Positions 1-8,356 of a stretch of DNA of 63,526 nt are shown here, piece by piece; the stretch's first letter is position 1, and each line of letters begins with the position of its first letter. Made by a program: the position numbers and the translations under genes. The stretch is from assembly GCA_025965155.1 (NCBI GenBank), contig JAOPXN010000038.1, positions 1 through 63,526 of the forward strand, written 5' to 3'. The notes beneath the pieces are model-generated. The model was not told the DNA's origin, did not search any database, and was given only the letters and a program-made list of their open reading frames with translations. This stretch comes from Propionibacteriaceae bacterium (GTDB lineage Bacteria; Actinomycetota; Actinomycetes; Propionibacteriales; Propionibacteriaceae).

Positions 1-174
1 ACCGGGAGGAGATGTCAGCGTGCTCATGCCTCACCATGGGCCGCCGTCACTGTGGTGAGCCTGAGTACGATCGACAACCTGTGAGTTGCCGGTCGCAACG
101 GCAAGAGACCCAGCGTCAGAGACATCACTGTCCTGGCCAGGCCGCCCACTCCCCGGGCGCTGCTCGCTAGTGTG

Positions 175-576
175 ATGAGCGTGACCTACGAGTCCGACCC
201 GCGCGTCGACGCTTACATTGAGGCGCTGCCCGGATGGCAGCAGGAGATCTGCCGCGAGGTGCGTGATCTGGTCCACGCAGCCGACCCGGACGTCGTCGAG
301 ACGATCAAGCGAACGAGGCAACCGTACTTCGTGCTGCAGGGCAACATCTGCGCTCTGCTGGCGGCGAAGGACCATGTGAACGTGTTCCTCTACGACGGGG
401 CGATGGTCCCGGACCCCGACGGCATCATCACTGGTGGCCACGACAACAAGACAGCCAGAACCGTTGCTGTCCAAGAAGGCCAGCGCGTCAACGCGTCAGC
501 GCTGAGTGCCATGTTCCGACAGATCATCGCCAACAACCGAGCAGGTGGATGGCGGAAGCTCAAGGCACAGCCGTAA
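175..576 (+). CDS. DUF1801-family small protein
   Basis: This 133-residue soluble protein looks like the DUF1801 (YdhG-like) family. It opens with a helix of the 'RVDAYIEALPGWQQEICREVRDLV' kind, followed by the typical 'ETIKRTRQPYFV' strand and a short 'DHVNVFLYDGA' core. Family members are small single-domain proteins of unknown biochemical role, some linked to iron or stress in other bacteria. I placed the start at the ATG at 175 rather than the GTG three bases upstream; neither has a good ribosome binding site. It precedes the polyol locus on the same strand but is separated from it by about 90 bases with a likely promoter, so it is probably independent. Confidence 0.72.
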   Translation: MSVTYESDPRVDAYIEALPGWQQEICREVRDLVHAADPDVVETIKRTRQPYFVLQGNICALLAAKDHVNVFLYDGAMVPDPDGIITGGHDNKTARTVAVQEGQRVNASALSAMFRQIIANNRAGGWRKLKAQP

Positions 577-581
577 TGTAA

Positions 582-656
582 CGACTGAGTAACAACGTGA
601 AAAAAGTGTCGGAATGAATGAAAGGTTGCCATAGGTTAACGTTCACAACTTCTGGC
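582..656 (+). promoter_or_regulatory. Probable control region of the polyol locus
   Basis: This short AT-rich island lies in GC-rich DNA upstream of the dehydrogenase. It holds two similar heptamers (TAACGAC and TAACAAC, 12 bases apart), an A-run and the palindrome GTTAAC. A DeoR-family regulator is encoded in the same locus, so an operator here is plausible. No exact repeat matches the other intergenic regions, so the operator itself is not defined. The site ends just before a clear ribosome binding site AAAGGAG at 657-663. Confidence 0.3.
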
Positions 657-668
657 AAAGGAGCCCTA

Positions 669-1742
669 ATGCCCAAAATGATGCGCGCGGTCGTCGTCCA
701 CGGACCCGAGAAGTACGTGCTCGAGGAGATCCCCGTCCCCACCCCGGGCCCCGGTGAGGCCCTTGTCAAAGTGGAGGCTGTCGGGATCTGCGCAAGCGAC
801 CTGAAGGCCTACCACGGCGCGGCGAAGTTCTGGGGTGACGAGAACCGCCCGGCGTGGACCGAGACCGAGGTCGTGCCCGGCCACGAGTTCGTCGGCACGA
901 TCGTCGAGCTGGATGACGAGGCGGCGGCGCGGTGGAAGGTCAGCGTCGGTGACCGAGTCGTCTCAGAGCAGATCGTCCCCTGCTGGCAGTGCCGCTACTG
1001 CCTGCGCGGTCAGTACTGGATGTGCGCTCCGCACGTCATGTACGGCTTCAAGCGCAAGACTCCGGGCGGCATGGCGGAGTACATGATCTTCCCGGCGGAG
1101 GCCCTGGTCTACAAGGTCAGCAAGGACATCCCGCCTGCACACGCCGCCTTCGCAGAGCCCCTGTCGTGCTCTTTGCACGCCGTCGAGCGGGCGAACATCC
1201 ACCTGGAGGATGTCGTCGTCGTCGCCGGCTGTGGCCCGATCGGCCTCGGCATGATCGCCGGCGCCGCCGCTAAGTCCCCGGCGGCTGTGATTGCGCTGGA
1301 CATGTCGGACGCCAAGCTGGAGCTTGCCAAGGAGTGCGGCGCAACCCACACGGTCAACATCGGTCGCGAGGACGCCGACGAGCTCGTCCGGAGCCTCACC
1401 GACGGCTACGGCGCCGACGTCTATCTTGAGGGCACGGGTCACCCGTCGGCGGTCCTCCAAGGCCTGCGGCTGCTGCGCAAGCTCGGCACGTTTGTCGAGT
1501 ACAGCGTGTTCAAAGACCCTGTCTCGGTTGACTGGAGCATCATCAGCGATGACAAGGAGCTGGACGTTCTGGGCGCCCACTTGGGCCCGCACTGCTGGCC
1601 GGCTGCCATCCGGATGATCGAGTCCGGCAAGCTGCCGATGGACAAGATCTGCACCCACCAGCTGCCGTTGGAGAACTTCCAGGACGGTCTGGACCTCGTC
1701 GCTGCCGGCGATAAGTCGGTCAAGGTCTCGCTCATCCCATGA
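669..1742 (+). CDS. eltD: Zinc-dependent polyol dehydrogenase, likely erythritol/L-threitol dehydrogenase
   Basis: Medium-chain zinc alcohol dehydrogenase of 357 residues. The GroES-like half has catalytic-zinc residues (GICASD, PGHEF) and the four-cysteine structural-zinc loop CWQCRYCLRGQYWMC. The Rossmann half has GCGPIGLG and an acidic residue in VIALDMSD, which favours NAD over NADP. The start at 669 is chosen because AAAGGAG sits 5 bases upstream; the longer ORF from 618 has no binding site. Downstream are a TIM-like isomerase, a DAK-type kinase and an RpiB-type isomerase, the enzyme set described for erythritol and threitol use in Mycobacterium smegmatis. By that analogy it oxidises erythritol to L-erythrulose. 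Substrate identity is inferred from context; another sugar alcohol is possible. Confidence 0.8.
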   Translation: MPKMMRAVVVHGPEKYVLEEIPVPTPGPGEALVKVEAVGICASDLKAYHGAAKFWGDENRPAWTETEVVPGHEFVGTIVELDDEAAARWKVSVGDRVVSEQIVPCWQCRYCLRGQYWMCAPHVMYGFKRKTPGGMAEYMIFPAEALVYKVSKDIPPAHAAFAEPLSCSLHAVERANIHLEDVVVVAGCGPIGLGMIAGAAAKSPAAVIALDMSDAKLELAKECGATHTVNIGREDADELVRSLTDGYGADVYLEGTGHPSAVLQGLRLLRKLGTFVEYSVFKDPVSVDWSIISDDKELDVLGAHLGPHCWPAAIRMIESGKLPMDKICTHQLPLENFQDGLDLVAAGDKSVKVSLIP

Positions 1743-1766
1743 GTGCACGGCGACCGTTTCGTGCAC
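1743..1766 (+). other. Intergenic hairpin, copy 1 of a shared motif
   Basis: GTGCACG pairs with CGTGCAC around the 10-base loop GCGACCGTTT, immediately after the dehydrogenase stop codon and before the isomerase gene. A close relative (GGGCACG, loop GAACCGTTT, CGTGCCC) lies at 6292-6314 before the binding-protein gene. The two share ACCGTTTCGTGC. Neither is followed by a T-run, so these are not ordinary terminators. They may be mRNA processing or stabilising structures, or protein-binding sites. Confidence 0.55.
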
Positions 1767-1776
1767 TGAGCGCGTC

Positions 1777-2631
1777 ATGACGTCAACCGATGGCCGGCCG
1801 CTGTGGGTCGGCACCAGCTGGAAGATGAACAAGACTCTGGCTGAAGCGGCCGCCTTCATCGACGAGCTGCTCGAGTTCTCCGTCCCGCCCGGCATCCAGC
1901 CATTCGTGCTCCCAGCGCATACGGCGTTGGCCAGCGTACGAGACCGGCTGCCGCTGGACTCGGGGATCCTGCTCGGGGCCCAGAACGCGCACTGGGGCCC
2001 GGAGGGTGCCGGTACCGGCGAGATCTCCATGAGAATGGCGCAGGACGCCGGCGCGACCTTGATCGAGATGGGTCATTCCGAGCGACGCGAGCAGTTTGCT
2101 GAGACGGATCTGACGGTGGCAGCGAAAGCGGCCGCCGCGGTGGCTCACGGCCTGATCCCGCTGATCTGCATCGGCGAGCCGCTGGAGGTCCGTGAAACAG
2201 GTACGGAGGAGCAGTTCCTGCAGGCCCAGCTGCGGGCGGCCTTGTCGCGGCTGTCCCCGGCCGACCTCGGGCAGGTGATCATCGCCTACGAACCAATCTG
2301 GGCTATCGGCGAACATGGACGACCGGCCACCTCGGAGGAGGTCGCGCCGGTGATGGCGATGATCAACGACGTGGTGGCCGAGCTGTCAGCCGGTGGTTCG
2401 GCTCGCGCCGTCCTGTACGGCGGTGGCGTCAGTCCTGACAATGCGGCGGACTTGCTCAGCGACCCGTACACCGACGGGCTGTTCGTCGGACGCGCCGGAT
2501 GGGCTGCCTCCGGGTTTGTCGACCTTCTCAGGCTGTGCGCGCCGTTCGCTGCCGCGCCTCGATCCGGGACAATGGGACCTCTCTCCGGCTCACCTGAGAC
2601 TGCCGGCCGTACCCGGCGCTCAACCTCGTAG
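1777..2631 (+). CDS. lerI: Triosephosphate isomerase-like sugar-phosphate isomerase, likely L-erythrulose-1-phosphate isomerase
   Basis: A 284-residue TIM-barrel protein of the TpiA type. The visible catalytic signatures are the N-terminal Asn-x-Lys site (SWKMNKT), the histidine motif GHSERRE and the glutamate loop AYEPIWAIG, followed by the phosphate-gripping GGGVSPDN. It is about 30 residues longer than usual TpiA, with a polar C-terminal tail. Its place beside a polyol dehydrogenase, kinase and RpiB homologue fits the EryH/LerI branch, which converts L-erythrulose 1-phosphate to D-erythrulose 4-phosphate, rather than the glycolytic enzyme. No strong ribosome binding site precedes the ATG at 1777. 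The exact substrate is inferred from context. Confidence 0.8.
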   Translation: MTSTDGRPLWVGTSWKMNKTLAEAAAFIDELLEFSVPPGIQPFVLPAHTALASVRDRLPLDSGILLGAQNAHWGPEGAGTGEISMRMAQDAGATLIEMGHSERREQFAETDLTVAAKAAAAVAHGLIPLICIGEPLEVRETGTEEQFLQAQLRAALSRLSPADLGQVIIAYEPIWAIGEHGRPATSEEVAPVMAMINDVVAELSAGGSARAVLYGGGVSPDNAADLLSDPYTDGLFVGRAGWAASGFVDLLRLCAPFAAAPRSGTMGPLSGSPETAGRTRRSTS

Positions 2632-2666
2632 CGAGAGGGTTTTCGACGGTTTTTCAGAAGCCGTTG

Positions 2667-2742
2667 CAAAAGTTCCAAAAGATACTGTAAGTTCTGACCA
2701 CTGTTCGGCTCAGCCGAACCCGGCCGTCGCATCGATGCGACG
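2667..2742 (+). promoter_or_regulatory. Operator-like region: direct repeat plus two perfect palindromes
   Basis: This gap before the transporter genes contains CAAAAG twice, 9 bases apart (2667-2672 and 2676-2681). Two perfect inverted repeats follow: GTTCGGCT-C-AGCCGAAC at 2703-2719 and the unbroken palindrome CGTCGCATCGATGCGACG at 2725-2742, with five bases between them. The arrangement suggests a promoter with binding sites for the locus regulator, or paired RNA hairpins in the leader. No T-run follows, so it is not a simple terminator. Confidence 0.45.
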
Positions 2743-2768
2743 CCCGGTCTGCCCTGAGGAGCATCCTG

Positions 2769-3434
2769 ATGCCAACACCGCATCGTTATCTCGGCCGCAC
2801 TCGCCTCATCGGGATCGGACTGACCGTGGCCCTGCTTGTCGCCATGGCGCTGAACACCAAGTTCCTGACGCCGGCCGAGCTCGCCGCCATCGGCCCCGTA
2901 CGGTTCGACGCCAAGCAGACGGCAGCCGAGCTTTTCGCCAAAGCACAGACTGACCTTCCGGGTCGGACCAACGAGCTCAGCGAGGTGCTGCCGGCGATCC
3001 AGTCCGGTCCGAAGGCCGCAGCCGAGAAGTTCGAGGCAGCAACACCGGCCGAAGGTACCTACGTCTTCCCGGTCACGTCCACGGCCACGGTCTCGGAGGC
3101 CTCCGCCGCCAACCTGCGGTTGAAGGTCGAAGGCCTGGGCGAGGAGACCCCGATTCTCATCCCGCTCAGCACCGCGATCAACGGCAGCGTGCTCCGCGAT
3201 GCGATGGGGTTCAAGTTCGCCGACGCACCGGGTCAGACGGAGTATCAGTACGTCGGTGACGAGCTGAAGAAGCTGATCCAGGCGGAACTGTCGTCGAGCC
3301 TGGAGGACCCGGCGGCTCTGAAGGGCAAGAAGGTGACGGTCGTCGGCGTCATTAGCGTGCTGGACACCGGGGCGCCGCCGCCGAAGGCGAAGCCGATCAA
3401 CATCCAGCCGCTCACCGTGAAGGCGGCATCGTGA
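2769..3434 (+). CDS. DUF2291-family membrane-anchored protein of a sugar transporter operon
   Basis: A 221-residue protein with one N-terminal membrane segment (about residues 11-27, LIGIGLTVALLVAMALN) and a secreted remainder. The overall pattern, including an internal 'EGTYVFPVTSTATVSE' and a C-terminal 'LKGKKVTVVGVISV' strand, matches DUF2291. That family is regularly encoded next to RbsA/RbsC-type ABC transporters, but its job is not established. Its stop codon overlaps the GTG start of the ATPase gene, so the two are translationally coupled. It may be an accessory component of the importer. Confidence 0.72.
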   Translation: MPTPHRYLGRTRLIGIGLTVALLVAMALNTKFLTPAELAAIGPVRFDAKQTAAELFAKAQTDLPGRTNELSEVLPAIQSGPKAAAEKFEAATPAEGTYVFPVTSTATVSEASAANLRLKVEGLGEETPILIPLSTAINGSVLRDAMGFKFADAPGQTEYQYVGDELKKLIQAELSSSLEDPAALKGKKVTVVGVISVLDTGAPPPKAKPINIQPLTVKAAS

Positions 3435-5041
3435 CGGCCGGCCCCGCGGTCGCGGCTGACCTGAGCTCCACTCTGGACGACGACGTCGTCCTGAGGGCGG
3501 TCAACATCAGCAAGACCTACGGCGTCACCCGCGCTCTCAAGGGTGTGAACTTCGAGGTACGCCGGGGCAAGGTCACCGTGCTGTTCGGTGAGAACGGCGC
3601 GGGGAAGTCCACCCTGATGAAGATCCTGTCTGGCGTGGAGAGCCCGACGGGCGGCCACCTGGAGCTGGATGGCGAGGTCGTCAGCCTTGGATCCACCACG
3701 GACGCGGTCGAGCGAGGCATCTCGATCATCCACCAAGAGCTCAACCTGTGCCCCAACCTGAACGTCCGGGACAACATCTTCATCGGACGGGAGCTGCTCA
3801 AGCGCACCGGCGCTGTCGATTACGCCCGCGAACGCGACATCACCCAACAGCTGATGGAGCGTCTCGAGGAACCGATCCGTCCGAGCACGTTGGTCCAGGA
3901 CCTGCGGGTGGGTCAGCAGCAGATCGTCGAGATCGCACGAGCGCTGGCCGCCGACGCCCGCATCCTGATCATGGACGAGCCGACGTCCGCGCTCAGCGCG
4001 AGCGAGGTGGAGGTCCTGTTCAAGGTCATCCGGGACCTCACCGCCAACGGGGTCGCCATCGTCTACATCTCCCATCACCTCGAGGAGGCTATCGAGATAG
4101 CCGACTACGCGGTGGTCTTCCGCGACGGTGACCTGGTTGCCACCGAGAAGGCCGAGAACATCGACCTCGGCTGGGTGGTACGGCAGATGGTCGGCCGTGA
4201 GGCCGACTACGACTTCCGGGACGAGCCGCGCAACTACGGTGACGTGGCCCTCTCGATCCAGGGAGTCACAGTGGCCGAGCCGGAGACCGGCCGGGTGGCC
4301 GTGAACAACGTGTCGTTGGACGTACACGCGGGCGAGATTGTCTGCGTGTATGGGCTGATGGGCGCGGGGCGCACCGAGCTGATGGAGGCCCTCGCCGGGC
4401 GGGACGAGATCTCTGGTGGACGGGTGCTGCTGGGCACCGATGATCTTGCCGGACGAAACATTGCCGAGCGGATCGCGCTCGGGCTCGGGCTGGTCCCCGA
4501 GGACCGGCAACGGGACGGTCTCATTCAGATGATGACCGTAGGTAAGAACCTCTCGCTGCCCAGCTTGCTGTCGTCGGTGAAGAACCAGTTCATCGTCCGC
4601 AAGACCGAGCGGGACAACATCGCGCGGGAGATCGCCGACGTCCGGGTCAAGACCGCAGGGCCCGGTGCACTCATCACCTCCCTGTCGGGCGGAAACCAGC
4701 AGAAGGTCGTCATCGGCAAGATGCTGCTGACGAGCCCTAAGGTGCTGATGCTCGATGAGCCCACCCGCGGCATCGACGTCGGCGCCAAGGGCGAGATCTT
4801 CTCGCTGCTCTTCCGCGAGGCGAGCAAGGGACTGGCTGTCCTGTACGTCACCTCCGAAGTTGGCGAGGCCATCACTGCCTCCCACCGAATCATCGTGATG
4901 AGCAAAGGCCGGATCGTCCAGGAGTTTGACCCGCGCACCTGCACCCGCGACGAGATCATGGCCGCTTCCGGCGAGTCCGATGTGGCCTCGGCCGCACCCG
5001 GCGAACACGCCGCATCCCACTCGAATGGAGCACTTCAGTGA
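3431..5041 (+). CDS. Sugar ABC transporter ATP-binding protein (RbsA-type, two ATPase domains)
   Basis: A 536-residue double ATPase that powers import of a sugar or polyol. Domain 1 has Walker A GENGAGKST near residue 53, the signature LRVGQQQ and Walker B ILIMDEPTSA. Domain 2 has a degenerate P-loop (GLMGAGRTE) but an intact signature LSGGNQQK and Walker B VLMLDEPTRG. This asymmetry is normal for the CUT2 (ribose/galactoside) class. The gene starts at a GTG overlapping the DUF2291 stop and ends overlapping the permease start. With the permease and binding protein it makes a complete importer, presumably for erythritol or threitol. Confidence 0.92.
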   Translation: MTAGPAVAADLSSTLDDDVVLRAVNISKTYGVTRALKGVNFEVRRGKVTVLFGENGAGKSTLMKILSGVESPTGGHLELDGEVVSLGSTTDAVERGISIIHQELNLCPNLNVRDNIFIGRELLKRTGAVDYARERDITQQLMERLEEPIRPSTLVQDLRVGQQQIVEIARALAADARILIMDEPTSALSASEVEVLFKVIRDLTANGVAIVYISHHLEEAIEIADYAVVFRDGDLVATEKAENIDLGWVVRQMVGREADYDFRDEPRNYGDVALSIQGVTVAEPETGRVAVNNVSLDVHAGEIVCVYGLMGAGRTELMEALAGRDEISGGRVLLGTDDLAGRNIAERIALGLGLVPEDRQRDGLIQMMTVGKNLSLPSLLSSVKNQFIVRKTERDNIAREIADVRVKTAGPGALITSLSGGNQQKVVIGKMLLTSPKVLMLDEPTRGIDVGAKGEIFSLLFREASKGLAVLYVTSEVGEAITASHRIIVMSKGRIVQEFDPRTCTRDEIMAASGESDVASAAPGEHAASHSNGALQ

Positions 5042-6180
5042 GCACGACAACCACAACGCCGGCCCCTGCGGGCGCCGGACCGGCATCCAGCACGAAGCCA
5101 TCGGCTCGTTCGCTGAACCTCAACGCCGTCCTGGTCGAAGGTCGGGCGCTCATCGCCCTGGTGATCATCATCGCCATCTTCGCCGTGATGAGTGACAACT
5201 ACCTGACCGCCGGCAACCTCACCACCATCACGAAGCAGGTGGCCTTCAATGCCATCGTTGCACTGGGCATGCTGGTGGTGATCCTCAACGGCGGGATCGA
5301 TCTTTCAGTGGGCTCGACCGTCGGGCTGACGGGTGCGGTGGCCGGCAACCTGTTCCGAGGTCTCGATCTTCCGTTGACCGAGGCCATCATGTTCCCGAAG
5401 GTGTGGGTGATCGTGCTCATCGCGGTGGGGGTGGGCATGCTGGTGGGCTGGCTCAATGGATTACTGATATCCAGGCTGAACCTGGCGCCCTTCATCGTTA
5501 CGCTCGGGATGCTTTACGTTGCTCGTGGCCTCACTGAGGTCCTGCTGAACGGCCAGAACATCACCAACGAGCTGAGCGGTGAAGCAGCCCTGGGTAACAC
5601 CGGGTTCTTCGAGACCTTCGCCAGCCGGCCACTGGGGCTTCCCATCTCCGCTTGGGTCATGATCATCTTTGCGATCTTGTTCTCGATCCTGCTCACTCGG
5701 ACGCCGTTCGGACGTTGGCTGTATGCAACCGGCAGCAACGAGCGCGCCGCCCAGCTCTCGGGCGTGCCGGTCAAGCGGGTCCAGACCAGGATCTACGTCC
5801 TGGCGGGCCTGTGCGCCGGGGTGGTTGGAGTGCTGCAGGTGGCTAACATCAGCTCGTCCACCGCCGACCTGGGTCAGTTCTACGAGCTCAACGCCATCGC
5901 TGCAGTCGTCATCGGCGGCGCGGCGCTGTCGGGCGGTCGTGGCACTGTCCGAGGCACGATCATCGGTGCCTTCGTGATCGGCTTCCTCGCCAACGGCCTG
6001 GTCATCGTGGGAGTCTCGCCGTTCTGGCAGAAGGTCATCACCGGTGCCGTGATCATCCTCGCCGTCGCCGTTGACCAGATCCAGCAGATGATCCAGAAGC
6101 GGAGGGTCGCCCGGAAGGCAGTCGCTAACGCTAAGCAGGCCAACCGTCAGTCACCCACCCCGACCGGCGCCAACGCCTGA
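5038..6180 (+). CDS. Sugar ABC transporter permease (RbsC-type)
   Basis: A 380-residue membrane protein with a hydrophilic N-terminal tail rich in Thr, Ala and Pro, then about 8-10 hydrophobic segments. The CUT2 hallmark region 'NGGIDLSVGSTVGLTGAVAG' lies near residues 83-102, and 'NAIAAVVIGGAALSGGRGTV' near residue 285. It forms the membrane channel for the neighbouring ATPase and binding protein. The GTG start overlaps the ATPase stop (GTGA), so translation is coupled. About 150 bases with two inverted repeats separate it from the binding-protein gene. Confidence 0.92.
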   Translation: MSTTTTTPAPAGAGPASSTKPSARSLNLNAVLVEGRALIALVIIIAIFAVMSDNYLTAGNLTTITKQVAFNAIVALGMLVVILNGGIDLSVGSTVGLTGAVAGNLFRGLDLPLTEAIMFPKVWVIVLIAVGVGMLVGWLNGLLISRLNLAPFIVTLGMLYVARGLTEVLLNGQNITNELSGEAALGNTGFFETFASRPLGLPISAWVMIIFAILFSILLTRTPFGRWLYATGSNERAAQLSGVPVKRVQTRIYVLAGLCAGVVGVLQVANISSSTADLGQFYELNAIAAVVIGGAALSGGRGTVRGTIIGAFVIGFLANGLVIVGVSPFWQKVITGAVIILAVAVDQIQQMIQKRRVARKAVANAKQANRQSPTPTGANA

Positions 6181-6262
6181 TCGACCCCCCAATACCCGAC
6201 CAACCGAGTAGCCGAGTCCCGACCTAGGCCGGGTCCCGGCCCAGCTAGCTACACAACAACCC

Positions 6263-6281
6263 GTACGGAGGTCCTCCGTAC
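6263..6281. repeat. Perfect 9-bp inverted repeat
   Basis: GTACGGAGG, one central T, then CCTCCGTAC, between the permease and binding-protein genes. The half-site contains GGAGG, so the structure could also hide a ribosome-binding-like sequence. It lies 11 bases upstream of the hairpin at 6292-6314. Confidence 0.55.
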
Positions 6282-6291
6282 TCAGACAGTG

Positions 6292-6314
6292 GGGCACGGA
6301 ACCGTTTCGTGCCC
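6292..6314 (+). other. Intergenic hairpin, copy 2 of a shared motif
   Basis: GGGCACG, loop GAACCGTTT, CGTGCCC, ending 17 bases before the binding-protein start codon. The loop and 3' arm resemble the hairpin at 1743-1766. Hairpins before binding-protein genes often protect mRNA and raise expression of that subunit; that role here is inference. Confidence 0.55.
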
Positions 6315-6331
6315 TTGTGAGAGGAACATCG

Positions 6332-7339
6332 ATGTTCAAGAGTTTGGTAACTAAGTCAGTCTTTGCGGGAGCAGTCCTGCTCAGCCTGGCCGCCTGCGGT
6401 GGAACCTCCACCGAGACGGCACCCGCTGCATCGGACGCTTCGTCCGCACCGGCCAGCAGCGCTGCCGCCGGCGGCACCATCGCCGTCATCACGGTCGACC
6501 CGTCCAACCCGTACTGGAAGGCCGAGGTTGACACGGCCGTTGCGGCCGCTGAGAAGCTCGGGTACAAGACCACCACCGCGGCGCACAACAACAAGCCCGA
6601 CGAGCAGAACACGTTGATGGAGACCGCCATCAACGACGGCGTTAAGGGGATCGTGCTTGACCCGGCCGGCGCGGACGAGAGCGTCGCAGTTGTGAAGAAG
6701 GCTGTCGACGCCGGCATCCCGGTGGTTCTGGTCAACGCTGAGATCAGCGAGACCGGGATCGCCAAGGCTCAGATCGTGTCCAACAACGCACAAGGTGCCA
6801 CCGCCGGTGCGGAGGCATGGGCCGAGGCGATGAAGTACAAGGGGACCTACGTCGAGCTGCTCGGCAAGCCGAGCGACAACAACGCCCAGGTCCGCTCGGA
6901 CGGCTACAAGTCGGTTATCTCCCAATACCCCGACCTGAAGTCCGTCGGCAAGGAGATCGCCAACTGGGACCGCCAGGAAGGCCAGGAGAAGATGGAGGCC
7001 CTGCTTTCCAAGAACCCCGACGTCGATGGCGTCATCGCGGGCAACGACGAGATGGCTCTCGGTGCGATCAACGCGCTCAAGGAGGCCAAGAAGCTTGACC
7101 AGGTGAAGGTTCTCGGCTTCGACGGCAACCAGGACGCGGCCGACGCCGTCAAGGCCGGAGAGATGGTCGCAACGGTGCTTCAGCCCATTGTGACCGGGAC
7201 CGAGAAGGCAGTGGCGCAGCTGCACAGCGTGATTACCACCGGTGAGACCGGGGTAGCGGATGAGAAGCAGGCGATCGACTGCGTGTTGATCACCAAGGAG
7301 AACGCAGACAAGCTGGACAACTTCGTGCTGTCCAACTGA
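6332..7339 (+). CDS. Sugar/polyol ABC transporter substrate-binding lipoprotein
   Basis: A 335-residue RbsB-like periplasmic-binding protein (Peripla_BP_4 type). It has a lipoprotein signal with lipobox LAAC, a Ser/Ala/Pro-rich linker of about 30 residues, then the first lobe beginning GGTIAVITVDPSNPYWKAEV. The second lobe includes GVIAGNDEMALGAINALKEA and VLGFDGNQDAADAVKAGEMV. The start is the ATG at 6332, with GAGAGGA 6 bases upstream; the GTG at 6317 lies within that binding site. It captures the substrate of the adjacent importer, predicted to be erythritol or threitol from the catabolic genes around it. Confidence 0.9.
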   Translation: MFKSLVTKSVFAGAVLLSLAACGGTSTETAPAASDASSAPASSAAAGGTIAVITVDPSNPYWKAEVDTAVAAAEKLGYKTTTAAHNNKPDEQNTLMETAINDGVKGIVLDPAGADESVAVVKKAVDAGIPVVLVNAEISETGIAKAQIVSNNAQGATAGAEAWAEAMKYKGTYVELLGKPSDNNAQVRSDGYKSVISQYPDLKSVGKEIANWDRQEGQEKMEALLSKNPDVDGVIAGNDEMALGAINALKEAKKLDQVKVLGFDGNQDAADAVKAGEMVATVLQPIVTGTEKAVAQLHSVITTGETGVADEKQAIDCVLITKENADKLDNFVLSN

Positions 7340-7382
7340 CTGAGCTGAGATCGACGTCGGCGACGATCGCGACGCGCATCAG

Positions 7383-7423
7383 GGTTGGCCCGGACTCGAC
7401 GTCATCTCGGGCCCGGGCCGACC
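7383..7423 (+). other. Stem-loop between binding-protein and regulator genes
   Basis: GGTTGGCCCGG pairs with CCGGGCCGACC over 11 positions (one G-U pair) with a 19-base loop. There is no T-run after it, so it may act as a partial, Rho-assisted terminator or a 3' stabiliser for the abundant binding-protein mRNA. Confidence 0.4.
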
Positions 7424-7450
7424 TCCACAGCAACTCTTTAACGAGGAGAC

Positions 7451-8269
7451 ATGGTCACTGTGCCCGCGGACCCGGGAGCGCCGTCAGTTCCGCGCGAACG
7501 GAAGACCGAAATTCGGAAGCGTTTGATCACTGAGGCGGTGCTGGAGTCCGGTTCGGCCACGGCGCAGGATCTGGCCACACGTTTCGGAGTCAGCATCGTT
7601 ACCATTCACCGCGACCTGGACGAGCTTGAGCGGCGTGGAGTCGTACGGAAGTTCCATGGTGGGGTCACGGCCCAGCCATCTGGAATCTTCGAGTCACAGA
7701 TGTCTTATCGCCTGGCCACGATGGCGACCGAGAAGACAGCCATCGCGACCGCTGCCCTGCAGTACGTGCAACCGGGCATGTCGATCCTGCTGGACGACAG
7801 CACGACCGTGCTGCGCATGATCGACGGCCTGCCCGACCTCGCTCCGTTGCATGTCGCGACGACGTTTGTCGCGGGGTTGCGTCACCTCAGTGAGCTAGCG
7901 CACGACCACGACCTCACGGTGATCGGCATCGGCGGCCGGTACGACGTCGCACACGACTCGTTCGTTGGCGTCCAGACCAACCAGCAGGTGCGCGGAATCC
8001 ACGTGGACGCCGTATTCATGTCGACAGCCGCGGTCTCCGCCACTGACATGTATCACCAAGAAGAACAGATCGTCGCTCTCAAGCGGGAGATGCTCAACTC
8101 CGCGAGCAAGCGGTATCTGCTCGTCGACCACACCAAGCTCAACCGCCTGGCACTGCTGAAGATTGCGTCGCTGAGCGAGCTTGACCTCATCATCACCGAT
8201 GCGGCTGCAGATCCCGACGTGCTCGCGGCTTGGTCCACGGCGGGGATCGAGTACCTGATAGCCCGTTGA
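7451..8269 (+). CDS. DeoR-family transcriptional regulator
   Basis: A 272-residue DeoR-type repressor. The N-terminal winged helix-turn-helix (about residues 20-75) contains 'TAQDLATRFGVSIVTIHRDLDELERRG' and 'VVRKFHGGV', the family signature. The C-terminal DeoR sensor domain follows, with sugar-phosphate-isomerase-like fold motifs such as LLDDSTTVLRM and YLLVDHTKLNR. A GAGGAG site precedes the ATG. Located between the transporter and the kinase, it most likely senses a phosphorylated intermediate of the pathway and controls the locus. Confidence 0.88.
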   Translation: MVTVPADPGAPSVPRERKTEIRKRLITEAVLESGSATAQDLATRFGVSIVTIHRDLDELERRGVVRKFHGGVTAQPSGIFESQMSYRLATMATEKTAIATAALQYVQPGMSILLDDSTTVLRMIDGLPDLAPLHVATTFVAGLRHLSELAHDHDLTVIGIGGRYDVAHDSFVGVQTNQQVRGIHVDAVFMSTAAVSATDMYHQEEQIVALKREMLNSASKRYLLVDHTKLNRLALLKIASLSELDLIITDAAADPDVLAAWSTAGIEYLIAR

Positions 8270-8356
8270 GGCGCGGGTCGTCCACCTGCCTCAGTTCCCC
8301 CTTCGACTCACCATTTCCATTTGTCCCCGCTATCTCAATTTCGCCTGGAGGCTGCA

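Noticed and set aside
1-171. Possible gene end at the left edge
   Set aside because: No convincing reading frame with protein-like composition enters from the left; I see nothing definite here.
3245-5101. A 618-codon minus-strand ORF
   Set aside because: Antisense to the clear ABC ATPase gene; no domains and a composition typical of a high-GC shadow frame.
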